Origin: Diphasiastrum complanatum
Taxonomy: Eukaryota > Streptophyta > Lycopodiopsida > Lycopodiales > Lycopodiaceae
Direction: 5' to 3'
Assembly (NCBI GenBank): GCA_029204225.1
Contig: CM055095.1
Location: 67,758,319-67,822,318, forward strand
DNA: 64,000 nucleotides
Shown: piece after piece, positions 53,815-64,000 of the stretch
How the letters are laid out: each line of letters opens with the position of its first letter
How positions within the stretch are numbered: the stretch's first letter is position 1
The notes under the pieces: model-generated
Databases searched by the model: none
What the model was told of the DNA's origin: nothing
The model's input: the letters and a program-made list of their open reading frames with translations, nothing else
Made by a program: the position numbers and the translations under genes

Positions 53815-54640
53815 AATGTGGTTCCAACAATAAAATCCATAGAGATGCTTTCCCACCTTCCTGTAGGTATCTCAAATGGATGTAGCAAGCCCGGAGGACT
53901 TATTCTCTCGGCATTGTTCACCTGACAAGCCATGCAACGCTGGACGTACTCTCTTACATCCCGCTGCAATCGTGGCCAGAAATAATGCCTTCTTAAAAGC
54001 TCACTAGTCTTATCAATACTAGGGTGCCCTGCGCAGGGACTAACATGGCATTCATGAAGTATCTTACGATGAAGATCCTTCACGTCTGGCACAAATACTT
54101 TTCCGTTTTCTCAACTACATACCTTCCTTCACGGTGTATGTCAAATAAGTACTGGTGTGTTCCTCTACGGAAGCGACAGGCGAGGCTGACTCTTCCGCTT
54201 GGTCGACTAACTTGCATGCATAGGCTACACACACTGACAATGTGGGTCCTTTTAGCTGAGCCCCCTTGATCTCCTCCATGAGATCACTGTCAACTACAGG
54301 CAAGGCTCATCTGATGTAGTACCAACGATAGTGCATCAGCGACCACATTTTCCTTCCCTCTTCGGAAGCGAATTTCCAAATGAAATTCCTGCATCAGCTC
54401 GGCCCACCGAGCTTGGTGGCCTTACAAATCTGGCTGAGTGCAAAATACTTTAAAGTATAATGATCAATGTACACCAAAACCTCGGCGCCATATAAATAAT
54501 GTCTCTACACCTTGAGCGCATGTACTCACTTACAGCTCTTGCTCTTGTGCGGGTATACCATCTTGGCTCAACATTGCACCTACGGCAATGCCACTTGTAT
54601 CCGTCTCTAGGTCAAACGGTTTCTGGGTATCAACAAACTT
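53815..54640 (-). pseudogene. pol: Gypsy integrase zinc domain and RNase H remains
   Basis: Minus-strand frame 54092-53772 carries the integrase H2C2 zinc finger (H..HVSPCAGH..CMACQ) and runs into the core start WESISMDFIVG, where it meets a 16-base poly(A) on that strand and unrelated sequence. Upstream (54640-54115) are RNase H pieces in changing frames. Same element as the RT at 54675-55580. Confidence 0.85.
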
Positions 54641-54674
54641 GAGAACTGGAGCCGTGGCCAGCGCCTCCATCAAG

Positions 54675-55580
54675 TTACCTGTGCTGAGCTTCAGCAACCC
54701 ACTGATCTACAGTGTTGTTTTTCCATAACTGGTCCATCAAAGGAGCAGCTACCTTGGAATAGTTCCTAACGAACTGCCGGTAGAACTTGCAAAAACTTAA
54801 GAAAGATTGTAATTGGCGAATATCGGCAGGCCTTGGCCACTTCTTAACCACAACCACCTTGGCTGGGTCAACTGAAATACCCTCAGCAGTCACTACGTGA
54901 CCCAAATACTCGACACGAGTCTTACACAACTCTGTCTTCTAAGCATTGGCATATAAGACAGAAGCTTGTAACTTACCCAATACGGTCTTGAGATGAACCT
55001 CATGCTCCTCGACCGCTTTACTAAAAACCAATATATCGTCAATAAAATTGACAAACTTGCCCATATAGTCTCGCAAGACATCGTTCATGAGCATCATGAA
55101 CGTGGTTGGGGCATTGGTTAACCCAAATGGCATAACCAAAAATTCATAATGACCGAAACGGGTTCGAAAGGCCGTCTTCTGGACGTCTTCATCTTGAATC
55201 CGTATTTGATGGTATCCACTTTTGAGATCTATCTTACTGAAAATGGTTGCACCTTGCAACGCATCCAGTAGATCATCAATCATGGGCATCGGATACATGT
55301 GCTTTACAATGATGTTATTCAATCCCCTGTAATCTACACACATTCGGAAACTACCATCCTTTTTCTTAACAAGTAAAATAGGAGAGGCGAAAGGTGAATA
55401 ACTCGGACGGATGTACCCCAGCTTGAGATACTCCTCCAACATCTTTCTGACTTCCTCTTCCTCTTTTAGGCTCATCCTATAAGGAGGCCTACATACCGGA
55501 CTTGCCCTTGGAATGAGCTCAATACGATGATCAACGTTCTGACTAGGCGGCGATCCCTCTGGCATATTACTAATTAGCAC
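54675..55580 (-). pseudogene. pol: Ty3/gypsy reverse transcriptase, well preserved
   Basis: A 213-codon frame (55580-54939), one stop, then 54929-54675. It shows [91 protein letters not shown] and the catalytic FIDDILVFS (both Asp kept), then VEYLGHVVTAEGISVDPAKV and FYRQFVRNYSKVAAPL. Apart from one stop (54937) the domain is complete. Confidence 0.95.
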
Positions 55581-55890
55581 ATGTTTAAACTGAGTGCGGA
55601 TGGACTTCTCCGACTCACTTGCTGGGTCACATCTAGGCTATAAAGAAAATGCATGTGCACTAGGGGATGCAAAAGTAGATGAGGCTTCTTCTGGTTTATA
55701 AGTGAGTGTGCTTATCTGATTATTATCAACATCAAAATCAAAACTGGAATAAACATTCACATAACACAATTACAAACACTGAATCTCCATTCTCTTTATT
55801 TGCATACAGGTAACCTCAACAAATGGTCGAGACAAACCTCATGTCCAAACTTTATATACATGCAAAAGAAAGAAAAACTATACAGGCTGC
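55581..55890 (-). other. Gap between gag and RT of the gypsy body
   Basis: The usual protease lies here, but I see no Asp-Thr/Ser-Gly motif; the minus strand reads an unremarkable stop-broken frame until the RT entry at 55580. Confidence 0.5.
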
Positions 55891-56400
55891 CTACTCATCG
55901 TTGCTTACTAATAAGTCTTCCAAAATCTCCTCATCCTTGTCCTTATCTTGACGCTGTTGTAAAACATGAAGCTTCATGTCCGTGCGGCGAGGACAATCTT
56001 TGACAAGATGCTTGCCAAGACAGAAAAAGCATAATCCGTCTTTCTTGGCCTTGTCCTTTTGTTCTGGACTGAGAGGAGACTTGTTGTAAGCCTGATGAGC
56101 CAAAGGAGATGCCTCTATGCGCTTCAAAGTCTGCTGCATCTGGATAGGATCCCTCTCCGATAAGTTCTTTTGACCAGCTTGGCCAAACTCTTGCGAACCC
56201 TTCTTCTGGGGCCCACTTGCCACTTTAGATTCAGCCTTGTTATGCACGTTACCTTCGAAGTTAAGGGCTGTTGCAACGACCTCCTCCAAGGTCTTGCACC
56301 CTTCATTAAGAATTGAAGGCCTCAACTCTTTGCGAAGGCCAAAAATAAACTTGTGGACTACGATCCACTCGGGAATCTCTTATGGAATCTTGATAAGCGT
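55891..56400 (-). pseudogene. gag: Gypsy gag C-terminus
   Basis: 144-codon frame (56325-55891): MRPSILNEGCKTLEEVVATA closes the retrotrans-gag domain, then a Gln/Lys-rich linker and the knuckle CFFCLGKHLVKDCPRR. The knuckle has spacing CX2CX3HX4C, one residue short, so a codon has probably been lost. The gag continues upstream to about 56400 in another frame. Confidence 0.85.
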
Positions 56401-56519
56401 CTCACGATACTTATCAACATCATATTACTTTCAGAGGCAGTACATGGTGTTGAATCTTGATGGGGTTCAATGTGGGGCCTGGGCAGTGGGCATTGTGAGA
56501 TGGGTGTGGGACTTGGGTA

Positions 56520-56650
56520 GCTACTTAGTTAGAAGTTAGAAGTTAGGAGTTAGAAGATAGGAGTTAGTGACTAGTCTGAGTTAGTACTAAGTAGTTACTA
56601 GAGTCTAGTTAGAACTTAGAACCTAGAAGTTAGAACTTAGAGAGATCTGT
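56520..56650. repeat. AGTTAGAAGTTAG-type degenerate tandem repeat
   Basis: About 12 copies of AGTTAGA or close variants. Related TAGTATGTA/CTAGAC words recur at 57070-57130, 57950-58015 and 58690-58990, in and around the hAT gene, so they may be subterminal repeats of that element. Confidence 0.7.
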
Positions 56651-56659
56651 AGACTCACC

Positions 56660-56727
<68 letters not shown>
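56660..56727. repeat. Compound (GT)n(GA)n microsatellite
   Basis: Eight GT units run into about 26 GA units, ending 7 bp before the hAT start codon. The repeat frame is open into the transposase frame but is not likely coding. Confidence 0.95.
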
Positions 56728-56729
<2 letters not shown>

Positions 56730-56734
56730 CCACC

Positions 56735-58633
56735 ATGCCGAGGGATAGGGATCCCTTGTGGGATCACGTCACCATCGCTGCGGCCTATGGCACATCGGGC
56801 ACGAAGAGATGGACTTGCAGATACTGTCACCAGTCTTACACTGGAGGGCCCACACGCATCAGGGCACATTTGCTACGTTTGAGGGGGTACGAGATTGCCG
56901 CTTGCATGCATGCTCCTGACACGCTACTCACTCCTGTCACATCGGAGGAGGTTGGCCCTTCGAGGATGGGGCCTAGACCGAGAGGTAAACATTCAACTCT
57001 AAGACTTTGCACGACCATTAGCCTAGAGAGGTATTATGTATATCAAGAATCAAGATTCAAATTTCAAATGTAGTATGTAGATACTAGACAGTAGTATGCA
57101 GTATGTACTATGATCTATCATGTACATTGTACTATATTGTATAATTATTACTGTGTCTTGACTCTTGAATCTTAATTCTTGCAGGCTTACGGAGGTCCGG
57201 CTCCTTTGGTTGAGCAGGTGGATGTGGTTTCATAGGCCCCTGCATGCCATGGCCCACATACTCCATCCACTTTGGAGGAATGAGGAGCAGTTCACAGATA
57301 GGGAGCTCAGGGATGGCTGGAATGCCTATATCTCCCGAGTTTATCCTGATGTACGTGAGCAAGATAACCTGCTAGATGAGCTTCAGATCTTCAGGCAGGA
57401 GACCTTGGAGTTTGCCATTGGCCCGGCGCTTTTGAGAGAGGGTAATAAACTGACCATGTGGCATGGTCCATTTACATTACAGTTTAAACTTGTTACAACT
57501 TCACATTTTACTCCACAGTTAGTCAATCATATTGTAACCTGTTGGAACTTGGAACTTGGTTGCAACTTGCTAGTTAGTTGTAAGTACTAACTGCCCCTTG
57601 AATTGTGATTCAGGCCAACTACGTCCTGTGTCATGGTGGTCGAAGTTTGGGCCCAAATTGCGTCGCCTTGCCATCAAGATTCTCTCACAGGACTGCACTG
57701 CAGTCGCTTGTGAGAGGAACTGGAGTGTCCATTCCATGATTCACACGAAGAAGAGGAATCGACTATCATCAGCGCAATTGGAGAGGTTGGTGTACGTACA
57801 CGCCAACTTGAGACTTTTGGGTAGACTCCAGGCCACCGCAGAGCCTATCCAGGTAACCTGTACACCATAAATTATAATTTCTAAATTCTAATATGTGATC
57901 CATCATCCCAGCCTCCAGGTGGCAGGACCCAGTTGGCAATTAGTAGATACTATTATACCAAATAGATCATATTACATACTACATACTACATAGTAGATAC
58001 TAGACTGTACTATGTAGCTAAATTTTAACTTTTGTCGGGACTCGACCCTCCAAATTTTGTCTTGATTTCAATGTGCATTGTGACATGTGCGTAGGTTAAT
58101 CCTGATCTGATCGATGTGGCAAATGTTCCAGAGTTGCCACCGAGAGACCAGTCAGAGGAGGACGTGTACGCATTCCTCCATGAGGAGGCCATGCAGAGTG
58201 CAGGTGAGAAATTAGGATTGTCTAAGGTGACAGGTCTTGAATTAAATTTTCGAAGTTTGAAGTTACTAAATCGTAAATTGTAATTTACTAATTTGCAGGC
58301 AATAACACGTTTGTCCCTCTTTGTGTGCACTGTGCAAAGCCTGTCACTCGAGCAGAGCGTAGGAGGAGGGCAGGAGAGGCTAGCAGCTCTCGTGCTCATA
58401 GCCCCGAGGACGAGTCTGAGTCTGAGTGTGAGGCATCGTCAGGGTGAGAGTCCTCAGAGGAGGAGTATGAGGATGAGGAGTCCAAGGAGGGCGGGGATGA
58501 GGATGAGGGGCATCATATCTCTGGCTCTGATGAGGATTTTGCAGCTGAGCCTACCACTCGAGAGGCCATAGCAGGCTCCACAGCACCACCAGCGGCAGCG
58601 AGTGGGAGGAGACTCAGGCGTATGAGAGCTTAG
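56735..58633 (+). pseudogene. hAT-family transposase, internally deleted, five exons
   Basis: Exons 56735-56984, 57185-57441, 57614-57852, 58095-58203 and 58299-58633, all with GT..AG borders; exons 2 to 5 join in frame. Start ATG is in a GCCACCATG context. Exon 1 is a BED zinc finger (DPLWDHV, TCRYCHQSYTGG, RIRAHLLRL). Exon 2 has LHPLWRNEEQF and DGWNAYISRVYPDVREQD. Exon 3 is the hAT dimerisation domain (PVSWWSKFGPKLRRLAIKIL, CERNWSVHSMIHTKKRNRL). Exons 4-5 are an acidic Ser/Glu tail with one TGA at 58445. The central RNase-H-like DDE domain, some 300 residues, is missing; exon 1 and 2 are out of frame, so the deletion lies there. It could bind DNA or dimerise but not cut. Confidence 0.9.
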
Positions 58634-59240
58634 AGTGCTCACTGCAGCCTGGGCCCTGCTCAGTGCTCATTGATGTCAGTCTTCAGATGATTGTAGTATG
58701 TACATTAGATCATTGTAGTTACTAGTTACTAGTCTGTAGATGACACTATGATGTTCATGTCACGACTCACTAGATGAGCATTGACTCTTGAGCTGTTTAG
58801 TATTTACAGTGTAGTATGTACACATCATGATTTATCATCAGACACATCGCGCATTACATTGGTGGCCGGACTCATGAGGCACCTGGCATTTGTATTTACT
58901 GTTTTGTTATGATTCATGAATCATGATATATTATGGATTCTAGAATCTAGTTTCAAGTTTCAAGTTTCTGATTCTTGAAGTTAAGTTTCAACTGTAGTAT
59001 GTACTATGTAGTCTGTTTAAACTTGGGTCATGACTCATAATGTCAACAGTCATTCTAATTTCTGTAAATTCTGTTTTGAAAATTGAATCTTGATACGACA
59101 GGTCACACCGTCACAAGAGATCTGATTATCCTAAATTCTGATATCTGTAAATTTAGAGGAAGATTGAAATTGTTTAGCTATTAAAATTTAAGTATCTGTA
59201 CTATCAGTGAATGTTTGACTTTTTTTTTGAAGAATTGGGA
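58634..59240. other. 3' flank of the hAT gene
   Basis: No gene. Contains repeated ACTAGTTACTAGT, GTAGTATGTAC and TTCAAGTTTCAAGTTTC words. Confidence 0.5.
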
Positions 59241-59247
59241 AAAAAAA

Positions 59248-59375
59248 GGTTCGAACCGTTTTCTGATTCGAACCTGGCCTGGCGGTTCGAACCTCAAAGA
59301 ATCGGTTCGATCCGGCCGGTTCGAATCGACCTGTTCGAATCGGGATGCAACCTTGACCACCCCCGTGCCCGACAA
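59248..59375. repeat. GGTTCGAA cluster, possible hAT 3' terminus
   Basis: Seven copies of GGTTCGAAC/GATTCGAACC-type words in both orientations, ending ACCTTGACCACCCCCG at about 59364. On the other strand this end reads CGGGGGTGGTCAAGG, resembling hAT terminal inverted repeats (CAGGGGTGGCAA-like). I see no matching 5' end or 8-bp duplication. Confidence 0.5.
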
Positions 59376-59640
59376 AGACCTGTGACACTCTTGGTCACCC
59401 CGACTACTTGTCGGCTAGCATCTCGTCACTGACGGCTAGGGTCCTGACGGTCAAGACACACCGCATCTCTGACAGCTTGTCAGGCGGCCACACCGGGTCA
59501 CTGCTCGTGACGCACCGGTCCCAACTTGGGACAGATGTCCTCCTCGGTCACCGGCCCTTGCCAATACTTGGCCTCAGGCCCTCTGGTGACCGGCCGTGCC
59601 GAGGTCACAATAGAGTCGTAACTGGACTCTAACATCGACT
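59376..59640. other. GC-rich block with repeated GTGAC/GTCAC words
   Basis: About 265 bp much richer in G+C than its surroundings, with GTCAC or GTGAC at ten or so positions and CGGTCACCGGCC / GGTGACCGGCCG as a mirrored pair. No reading frame looks real. Lies between the hAT end and a gypsy integrase. Confidence 0.5.
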
Positions 59641-60110
59641 CAAGATAGCGCCCAGTTCTATGCCAACCGAAGTTGTGCTCCTCAAGAGTTTGAGATCGGT
59701 GATTGGGTGTATCTTAGAATCCCAAAAGGCTCTGAGACACTTCGAACGAGGAAATGTCCGAAGTTATCTCCACATTTTATCGGTCATTTCAAAGTTCTTA
59801 ACAAGATTGGTAGGGCTGCTTATAGACTAGAACTCCCTGTTGGAACTAATGTTCATCATGTATTCGTCGTTTAAAGGAACGACTTGGTGGGAAAGATGAC
59901 CTGATTCCCACAGATGATCTAGTGCTATTGGAGGATTTGACTGCTGTTGTACCCCATGAACTGGAAAGGATCATGGATACTCGACGACATCAGCTGAGAA
60001 ATCGTTTGATTTCTAAACATCTGATTCTTTGGAAAGGTAAGTCAGATGATGAGGACACCTGGGAGAAGGAGGATGATTTAAGACTTAAATTCCCTGGTTT
60101 TTTCCCATAG
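59641..60110 (+). pseudogene. pol: Gypsy integrase C-terminus with chromodomain
   Basis: The plus strand reads FEIGDWVYLRIPKGSETL, KLSPHFIGHFKVLNKIGRAA and YRLELPVGTNVHHVF (integrase C-terminal SH3-like fold). After a one-base shift near 59870 a 62-codon frame follows with the chromodomain: RIMDTRRHQLRNRLISKHLI, LWKGKSDDEDTWEKEDDL, FPGFFP-stop. Chromodomain gypsy elements (chromoviruses) use this to target heterochromatin. The aromatic/acidic WKG..DEDTWE core is intact. Belongs to the LTR pair 53082/60138. Confidence 0.92.
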
Positions 60111-60124
60111 AAGGAAGTTTTTAT

Positions 60125-60137
60125 GGGGGGGGGGGGA
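60125..60137 (+). promoter_or_regulatory. Polypurine tract with 12 G
   Basis: TTTTTAT followed by twelve G and one A, directly before the LTR start TGTTATGTACC at 60138. Short G runs are normal in polypurine tracts; twelve in a row is long and may reflect slippage. Confidence 0.85.
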
Positions 60138-60606
60138 TGTTATGTACCATAAAGGTACGCCCTTCAGTGACGGCCTCGCAAGGGGCATGACGCAGGACTG
60201 GAGTTTTCGACATCTTTGGGTGCCACGCGTCACCATCCTAGGTGGTCACGTGTCGCCGGCAGGACCATGCTTGATGGGACCCACTGTGCTATGCCTATAT
60301 AGTGGTGGGGTTTCCCTCTTTCCATTCACTCAGTCTACCTGGGAGTTGGTGGATGGAGAGCACGTGCATGAGCCAGGATGTATCTCCAGGCCAGGAAATG
60401 TGTGCTAGGGAGAGCCGAGTGCGATGGCTGGTGGTATGGGACGCCAATTACCATAGGAGGCTTGACCGGGCATGATTATGGTGATTGCTCCAGTGCATGG
60501 GGGTGGGTCGGTTGTGACCCTATGGATGGGCGGTTACGATGCGTCGTCACTGGTATGGGGTGCGCGGAACCTTCAAGGCAGTCGATGATCCTAGGGAGTT
60601 GTAACA
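60138..60606 (+). mobile_element. 3' LTR of the gypsy element
   Basis: Starts TGTTATGTACC, ends GTTGTAACA, 469 bp, TATA box TATATAGT near 60296. Clearly over 90% identical by eye to 53082-53501. The interior between the two LTRs is largely replaced by a minus-strand gypsy body and the hAT element. Confidence 0.9.
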
Positions 60607-60639
60607 AGTAGAGATCATTTTGAAACATATGGATAGAGT

Positions 60640-61110
60640 GAGAGAGTTAATTAAACTTTGGAAGACATGCTTAGGGCATATGTGAGTGAAAAGCAAACGC
60701 AATGGGAGCATTACCGACCATTGTTGGAGTTTGCCTATGATGATAAAAAGAATGCATCTACAAAGATGAGTCCTTTCGAGCTAAACTATGGTTTTAGACT
60801 AGCCACTCAAGTTATTGTAGGTATGCCGCATAAGACACCTAGCGCAATGGAATTTCTAACTCACATGCAACAAATGTTGGAGCTAGCAAAGGAAATGTAA
60901 TTGCAGATCAGTCCAAGACTTATGCCGATCTGGATCATACGCCAAGAGGGTTGGAGGAAAGGACTTGAAAACCCTAAAGACAGGGAAGTGTTATAAGTTG
61001 TCACCTAGATACAGTGTACCTTGGAAAATTGTTAAAAAGATTAATAGCGTTGCTTATGAATTGGATTTGCCTGTTGATTGTAAGTTTCGTCCTGTTTTTC
61101 ACGCTTGAAA
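60640..61110 (+). pseudogene. pol: Second gypsy integrase C-terminal fragment
   Basis: TLEDMLRAYVSEKQTQWEHY, FAYDDKKNASTKMSPFELNY and GFRLATQV are the end of a gypsy integrase core; the catalytic Glu region is lost at the left edge, where the LTR ends at 60606. After shifts come YKLSPRYSVPWKIVKKI and SVAYELDLPVDCKFRPVFHA. No chromodomain is seen. A different element from the chromodomain one, probably its insertion target. Confidence 0.88.
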
Positions 61111-61273
61111 AAGGTTTTACATGACGGTGATAACTTGTTGGTTGATAGCCTTGTATTGTCTCAGGAGCATGGGGAGGTGATGCAATGATGCTATCTGGGA
61201 GACCACGCATGGGTTGCATGCACAACATCTAGACTTTGCCATCAAGGACGATGCCATATGAGGAGGGAAGAGA

Positions 61274-61900
61274 TGTCACATGTACTTTGAATCCCTTTGC
61301 CTAATGTAAATTGTAATTATTAAATTGTAAATGGCTAAGTCATTGGCTTGTGAAGACAAGTATAAATTACAATGTAAATATTAGTTATAGTGACTAATTC
61401 TGAGATGGCTAAGGGGATATTGGGTCCCATGAGAGTATGCTAGACTGACCTTCTAAAAAGTAGGGAGGGTTGATTGTTCAACATGACATGTGTCATATGC
61501 TCACTGGGACACTTGGCCCAGTGCATGAGTGACACTTGTCGGATGGTCAACGGACGTGTCAAGAAGACGTGTCATATACTCATTGGGACATGTCAAAAAA
61601 TCTTCTTGCCCATTCTTGAGAAGAACTTATTTTGACGTAGTTGTAGAATCTTGTGATTTGGCCTCATCATTTAGTGTTAATTCTTGGATTTCCTTTATCA
61701 ATGCTTTGTCTCTTTTCAAAAGTCCTAATTTGTAGGTGGTGTCTTCGATTTCAGTGTCCTCTGAATCTGACTATGCATTTGACCAAGGGCATTGCCTAGA
61801 AATGAAATAAGTCTGCATTTGGTGACTTGTATTGGAGCTTGTGTTGTGACAAAGGTCACACTGCTCAAGTCGGACATCTTTTGATCATCAAAACAAACAA
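61274..61900 (+). mobile_element. Probable LTR start after the second gypsy fragment
   Basis: GAGGAGGGAAGAGA (61260-61273) looks like a polypurine tract and TGTCACATGTAC at 61274 like an LTR start. The 3' limit is not defined. GTGTCATATGCTCACTGGGACA and a similar GTGTCATATACTCATTGGGACA recur at about 61491 and 61570. No gene seen to 62000. Confidence 0.4.
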
Positions 61901-61999
61901 ATTTTTTCCTTATGCTGATGGAATAGTGTAATATGTTGATCTCGAACAAGGCGGTAGTACCTCTCTCTAATCTCATTATATATTGGGCATTTGAAGATA

Positions 62000-62960
62000 A
62001 AGCTGTTAATAGCTACCGGGTGTATAGCTGTTAATAGCAGGAAGACCAAGGATATGGTCTTCAATACTTTTAGGGCCTTCATGCAGCAACAAATATTCAC
62101 TCTAGATAGGTAGCCACTAGAAGTGGTATCTTATACATACTTGGGTGTACTCTTCATTGTACCTGTCTTCAGCATGCGACATGCTACTATTGCCAGGCTG
62201 AGCAAAGCTCACACTATGGTCCACCTTAAGAGATTTCGTTCCATGAGATATATTTAGGATGCCTCGAGTAAGTGCAGCCTATTTGATACTCTTGTGACCC
62301 CTACGACCATTTAGCAGGGGCTTGGTGTATTGGGCTCTCATCTACTGTGTAGGCCAGTGTTTCTTGCCTAAAAGTTACCATGCTTGCACAAATGATAAGA
62401 AAGAAGTCGTTAGTGTCACACTAAATCATTCTGTAAAGTTTGTTATCTCAGCATTTCAGGTTGATGCCATCAACAGATTGATAATACACATACAAAGGGA
62501 ACTCAGCTTTGCAGATGATATATGGCTCTCTACTCTTACTCACAGAGTCATCGACTATCATGTTGTTCCCAAGCTTCCCTCGCTTGTTGGACACTTTTGG
62601 CACTCCTATTTTAAAGCCACCAGAGGGCACTCGCTGTTGTATTCGTTGAGTCACTTACCGGGCATACATGCAATGTACCTAGACTGGCCCTCTTGGGTTC
62701 AAACCAGACTACTATTGTACACACTTCTTTGGAGATGGGTATAGTGGGGATGCCTGCCCTCTCTAAGTATCTGGATAATAGACTTTGATTCACTTTGGGT
62801 AAGGTGTCTCTTCATACCAGCTATATATTGAGACAGGATGCTTTAAGGGTATTGCACAAGAGTAGGATTCGCCAGATGTGTACTCTTGATGAGGTAGACA
62901 TAGAGGAGCACTTCATATTGTGTCCCATTTATCATGAGATTAAGGGCCAATGCCACTGTA
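62000..62960 (+). pseudogene. LINE ORF2, 3' third, heavily decayed
   Basis: Text in changing plus-strand frames: KTKDMVFNTFRAFMQQQIFT, YTYLGVLF, RLSKAHTMVHLKRFRSMRYI, CSLFDTLVTPT, and later LDEVDIEEHFILCPIYHEIK. KTxVMVF..YTYLG is the region after the RT palm of L1-like ORF2 and CPxYxxIR lies near its C-terminal zinc motif. More than ten stops and shifts. The same CPIYNEIRER word occurs on the minus strand at about 61960-61990, so a second, inverted copy overlaps its left edge. Confidence 0.75.
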
Positions 62961-62975
62961 TCTTTTGGGATCCCC

Positions 62976-63389
62976 TAGTTACCAGGAAACGCGTCCCACC
63001 CCCTGGGAACGCGTTCCCCATGTTCCCACCTACCAGACATTCACGGAAATGCGTTCCCAGGTGGGAACATTCCTGTAGCAGTGGGAACGCGTTCCCAAGT
63101 AGCAAAAGCAAAATCTTCTAATAAAACCTGCTTTTTGTGAAGCTTCTCAGTTTTTTGTTGATTGTTACCCATAAAAGGGTTCATATGTCTATATAAAAAC
63201 CCATCAAAAGTATCGAGATACTCATTTTTGAGAAATAAGGCTGGTTCCATTCCTACACTTTGCCGGTTTTCCTGAGCACTGTTTCCAACATATATTTAAT
63301 GATGTGGCGTTCCCATGTTCCCAAGTTCTCGAAAATGTTCCCGTTCCCAGGGGCCACGTTCCCATTTCGTTCCTGTTCCCTGGCAACTA
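62976..63389. mobile_element. MITE-like element with GGGAACGCGTTCCC palindromes
   Basis: Ends TAGTTACCAGGAAAC (62976) and GTTCCCTGGCAACTA (to 63389) are inverted with two mismatches. Both flanks are full of GGGAACG/CGTTCCC words, including perfect palindromes GGGAACGCGTTCCC at 63005-63018 and 63083-63096. The centre has TATATAAAA near 63190. No coding capacity and no clear target duplication. Confidence 0.6.
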
Positions 63390-64000
63390 TGCTCCAAACT
63401 CAGAGGTTCAGGCCAGACGACCACATAGACAATTCTGCACCATGACGTCAACATCAGCCCCAACTTCATCATCACAAGTGCTTGCACTTGCTACATCTAT
63501 CTTGACATTTTTCAGTAGAGCTTGAGGTATTGTAGAATATACTCTTTAGCATGAGACCTGTTTGGCAGCCACATTGTATATCGTACCATGTTCCACATTC
63601 TCTCTTTTGGTGGCTAGTTAATAATAGTTTCTTTAGTTTTGTATAGTTCTGGATAACAACTTATCTGCTACTTTGGAGACATATTTATACTTTCTTGGAT
63701 GATATCATACTTGAGATGTGTTCACACTGGTCTTATGTATCTTTTGGTACTTAGAAGACATTAATAAAGCTTTCTTTCATTCTTTCAAACTCTTAAGAAA
63801 AAGAGACCGATCCGAACAGTTCATTTGAATCGGACCTTTTCGAAAAGACGATCTTTTGATTGAATCATGATTCCAAAAAAAGTCGCCGGTGTGAATAAAA
63901 ACTTACATCGATACTACTTGTTGATGGATAAGCATGTTGCCTTAGGGTACAGCTCCAATATGCTTGTGTACGGAGTTCTGTATTTGTTCTCAATCGATAG
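63390..64000. other. Right end of the window, probable LINE 3' UTR
   Basis: No domain found. AATAAA at 63763-63768 follows T-rich sequence and may be the poly(A) signal of the LINE to the left. GATCCGAACAG / GAATCGGACC words near 63830 echo the GGTTCGAA cluster at 59248. Confidence 0.4.

Noticed and set aside
57132-57362. Minus-strand gene in the hAT element
   Set aside because: Antisense shadow of transposase exon 2, which has clear hAT words on the plus strand.

Overview
The window is nuclear DNA of a land plant with a large, gene-poor, repeat-packed genome. The evidence is: Ty1/copia and Ty3/gypsy LTR retrotransposons primed by initiator-Met tRNA (TGGTATCAGAGC), a BED-type hAT transposase, GT..AG introns, and two recognisable plant host genes. 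These are an NADH-cytochrome b5 reductase (first four exons, 48416-49881) and a decayed heavy-metal-associated isoprenylated plant protein (29420-29706). The species cannot be named from this alone; a gymnosperm, fern or lycophyte would fit as well as a large angiosperm genome.

Layout. 1-4180: no host gene, short retroelement scraps. 4181-6067: LTR plus gag-protease-RT start of a broken gypsy element. 6876-9832: a palindrome-rich candidate DNA transposon enclosing a small spliced gene, with a MITE at its right edge. 10250-27000: copia territory. It holds one almost complete copia element (11778-18918, 276-bp LTRs, 5-bp target duplication) that itself carries a 1078-bp insertion, set inside an older minus-strand copia element, followed by a second minus-strand copia element (22753-26596). 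27175-34370: microsatellites and two oppositely oriented minisatellite arrays around the HIPP remnant. 34371-39728: a minus-strand copia body with a tiny tRNA-derived SINE in its integrase. 39955-45462: two copia remnants of one family, tail to tail. 45445-45895: a spliced host- or transposon-derived remnant. 47785-47872: a second copy of the SINE. 48416-49881: the cytochrome b5 reductase. 50500-64000: nested gypsy, LINE, hAT and MITE pieces.

Almost every transposon gene carries stops, frameshifts, deletions or lost catalytic residues, so this is a graveyard with several insertion layers. The points most worth a second look are the 87-bp SINE with perfect 15-16 bp target duplications, the GCGTGGATAATCCACGC-type palindromic element with its spliced gene, the inverted satellite arrays, and the internally deleted hAT and copia derivatives. 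All homology calls are from reading motifs; no database search was run.
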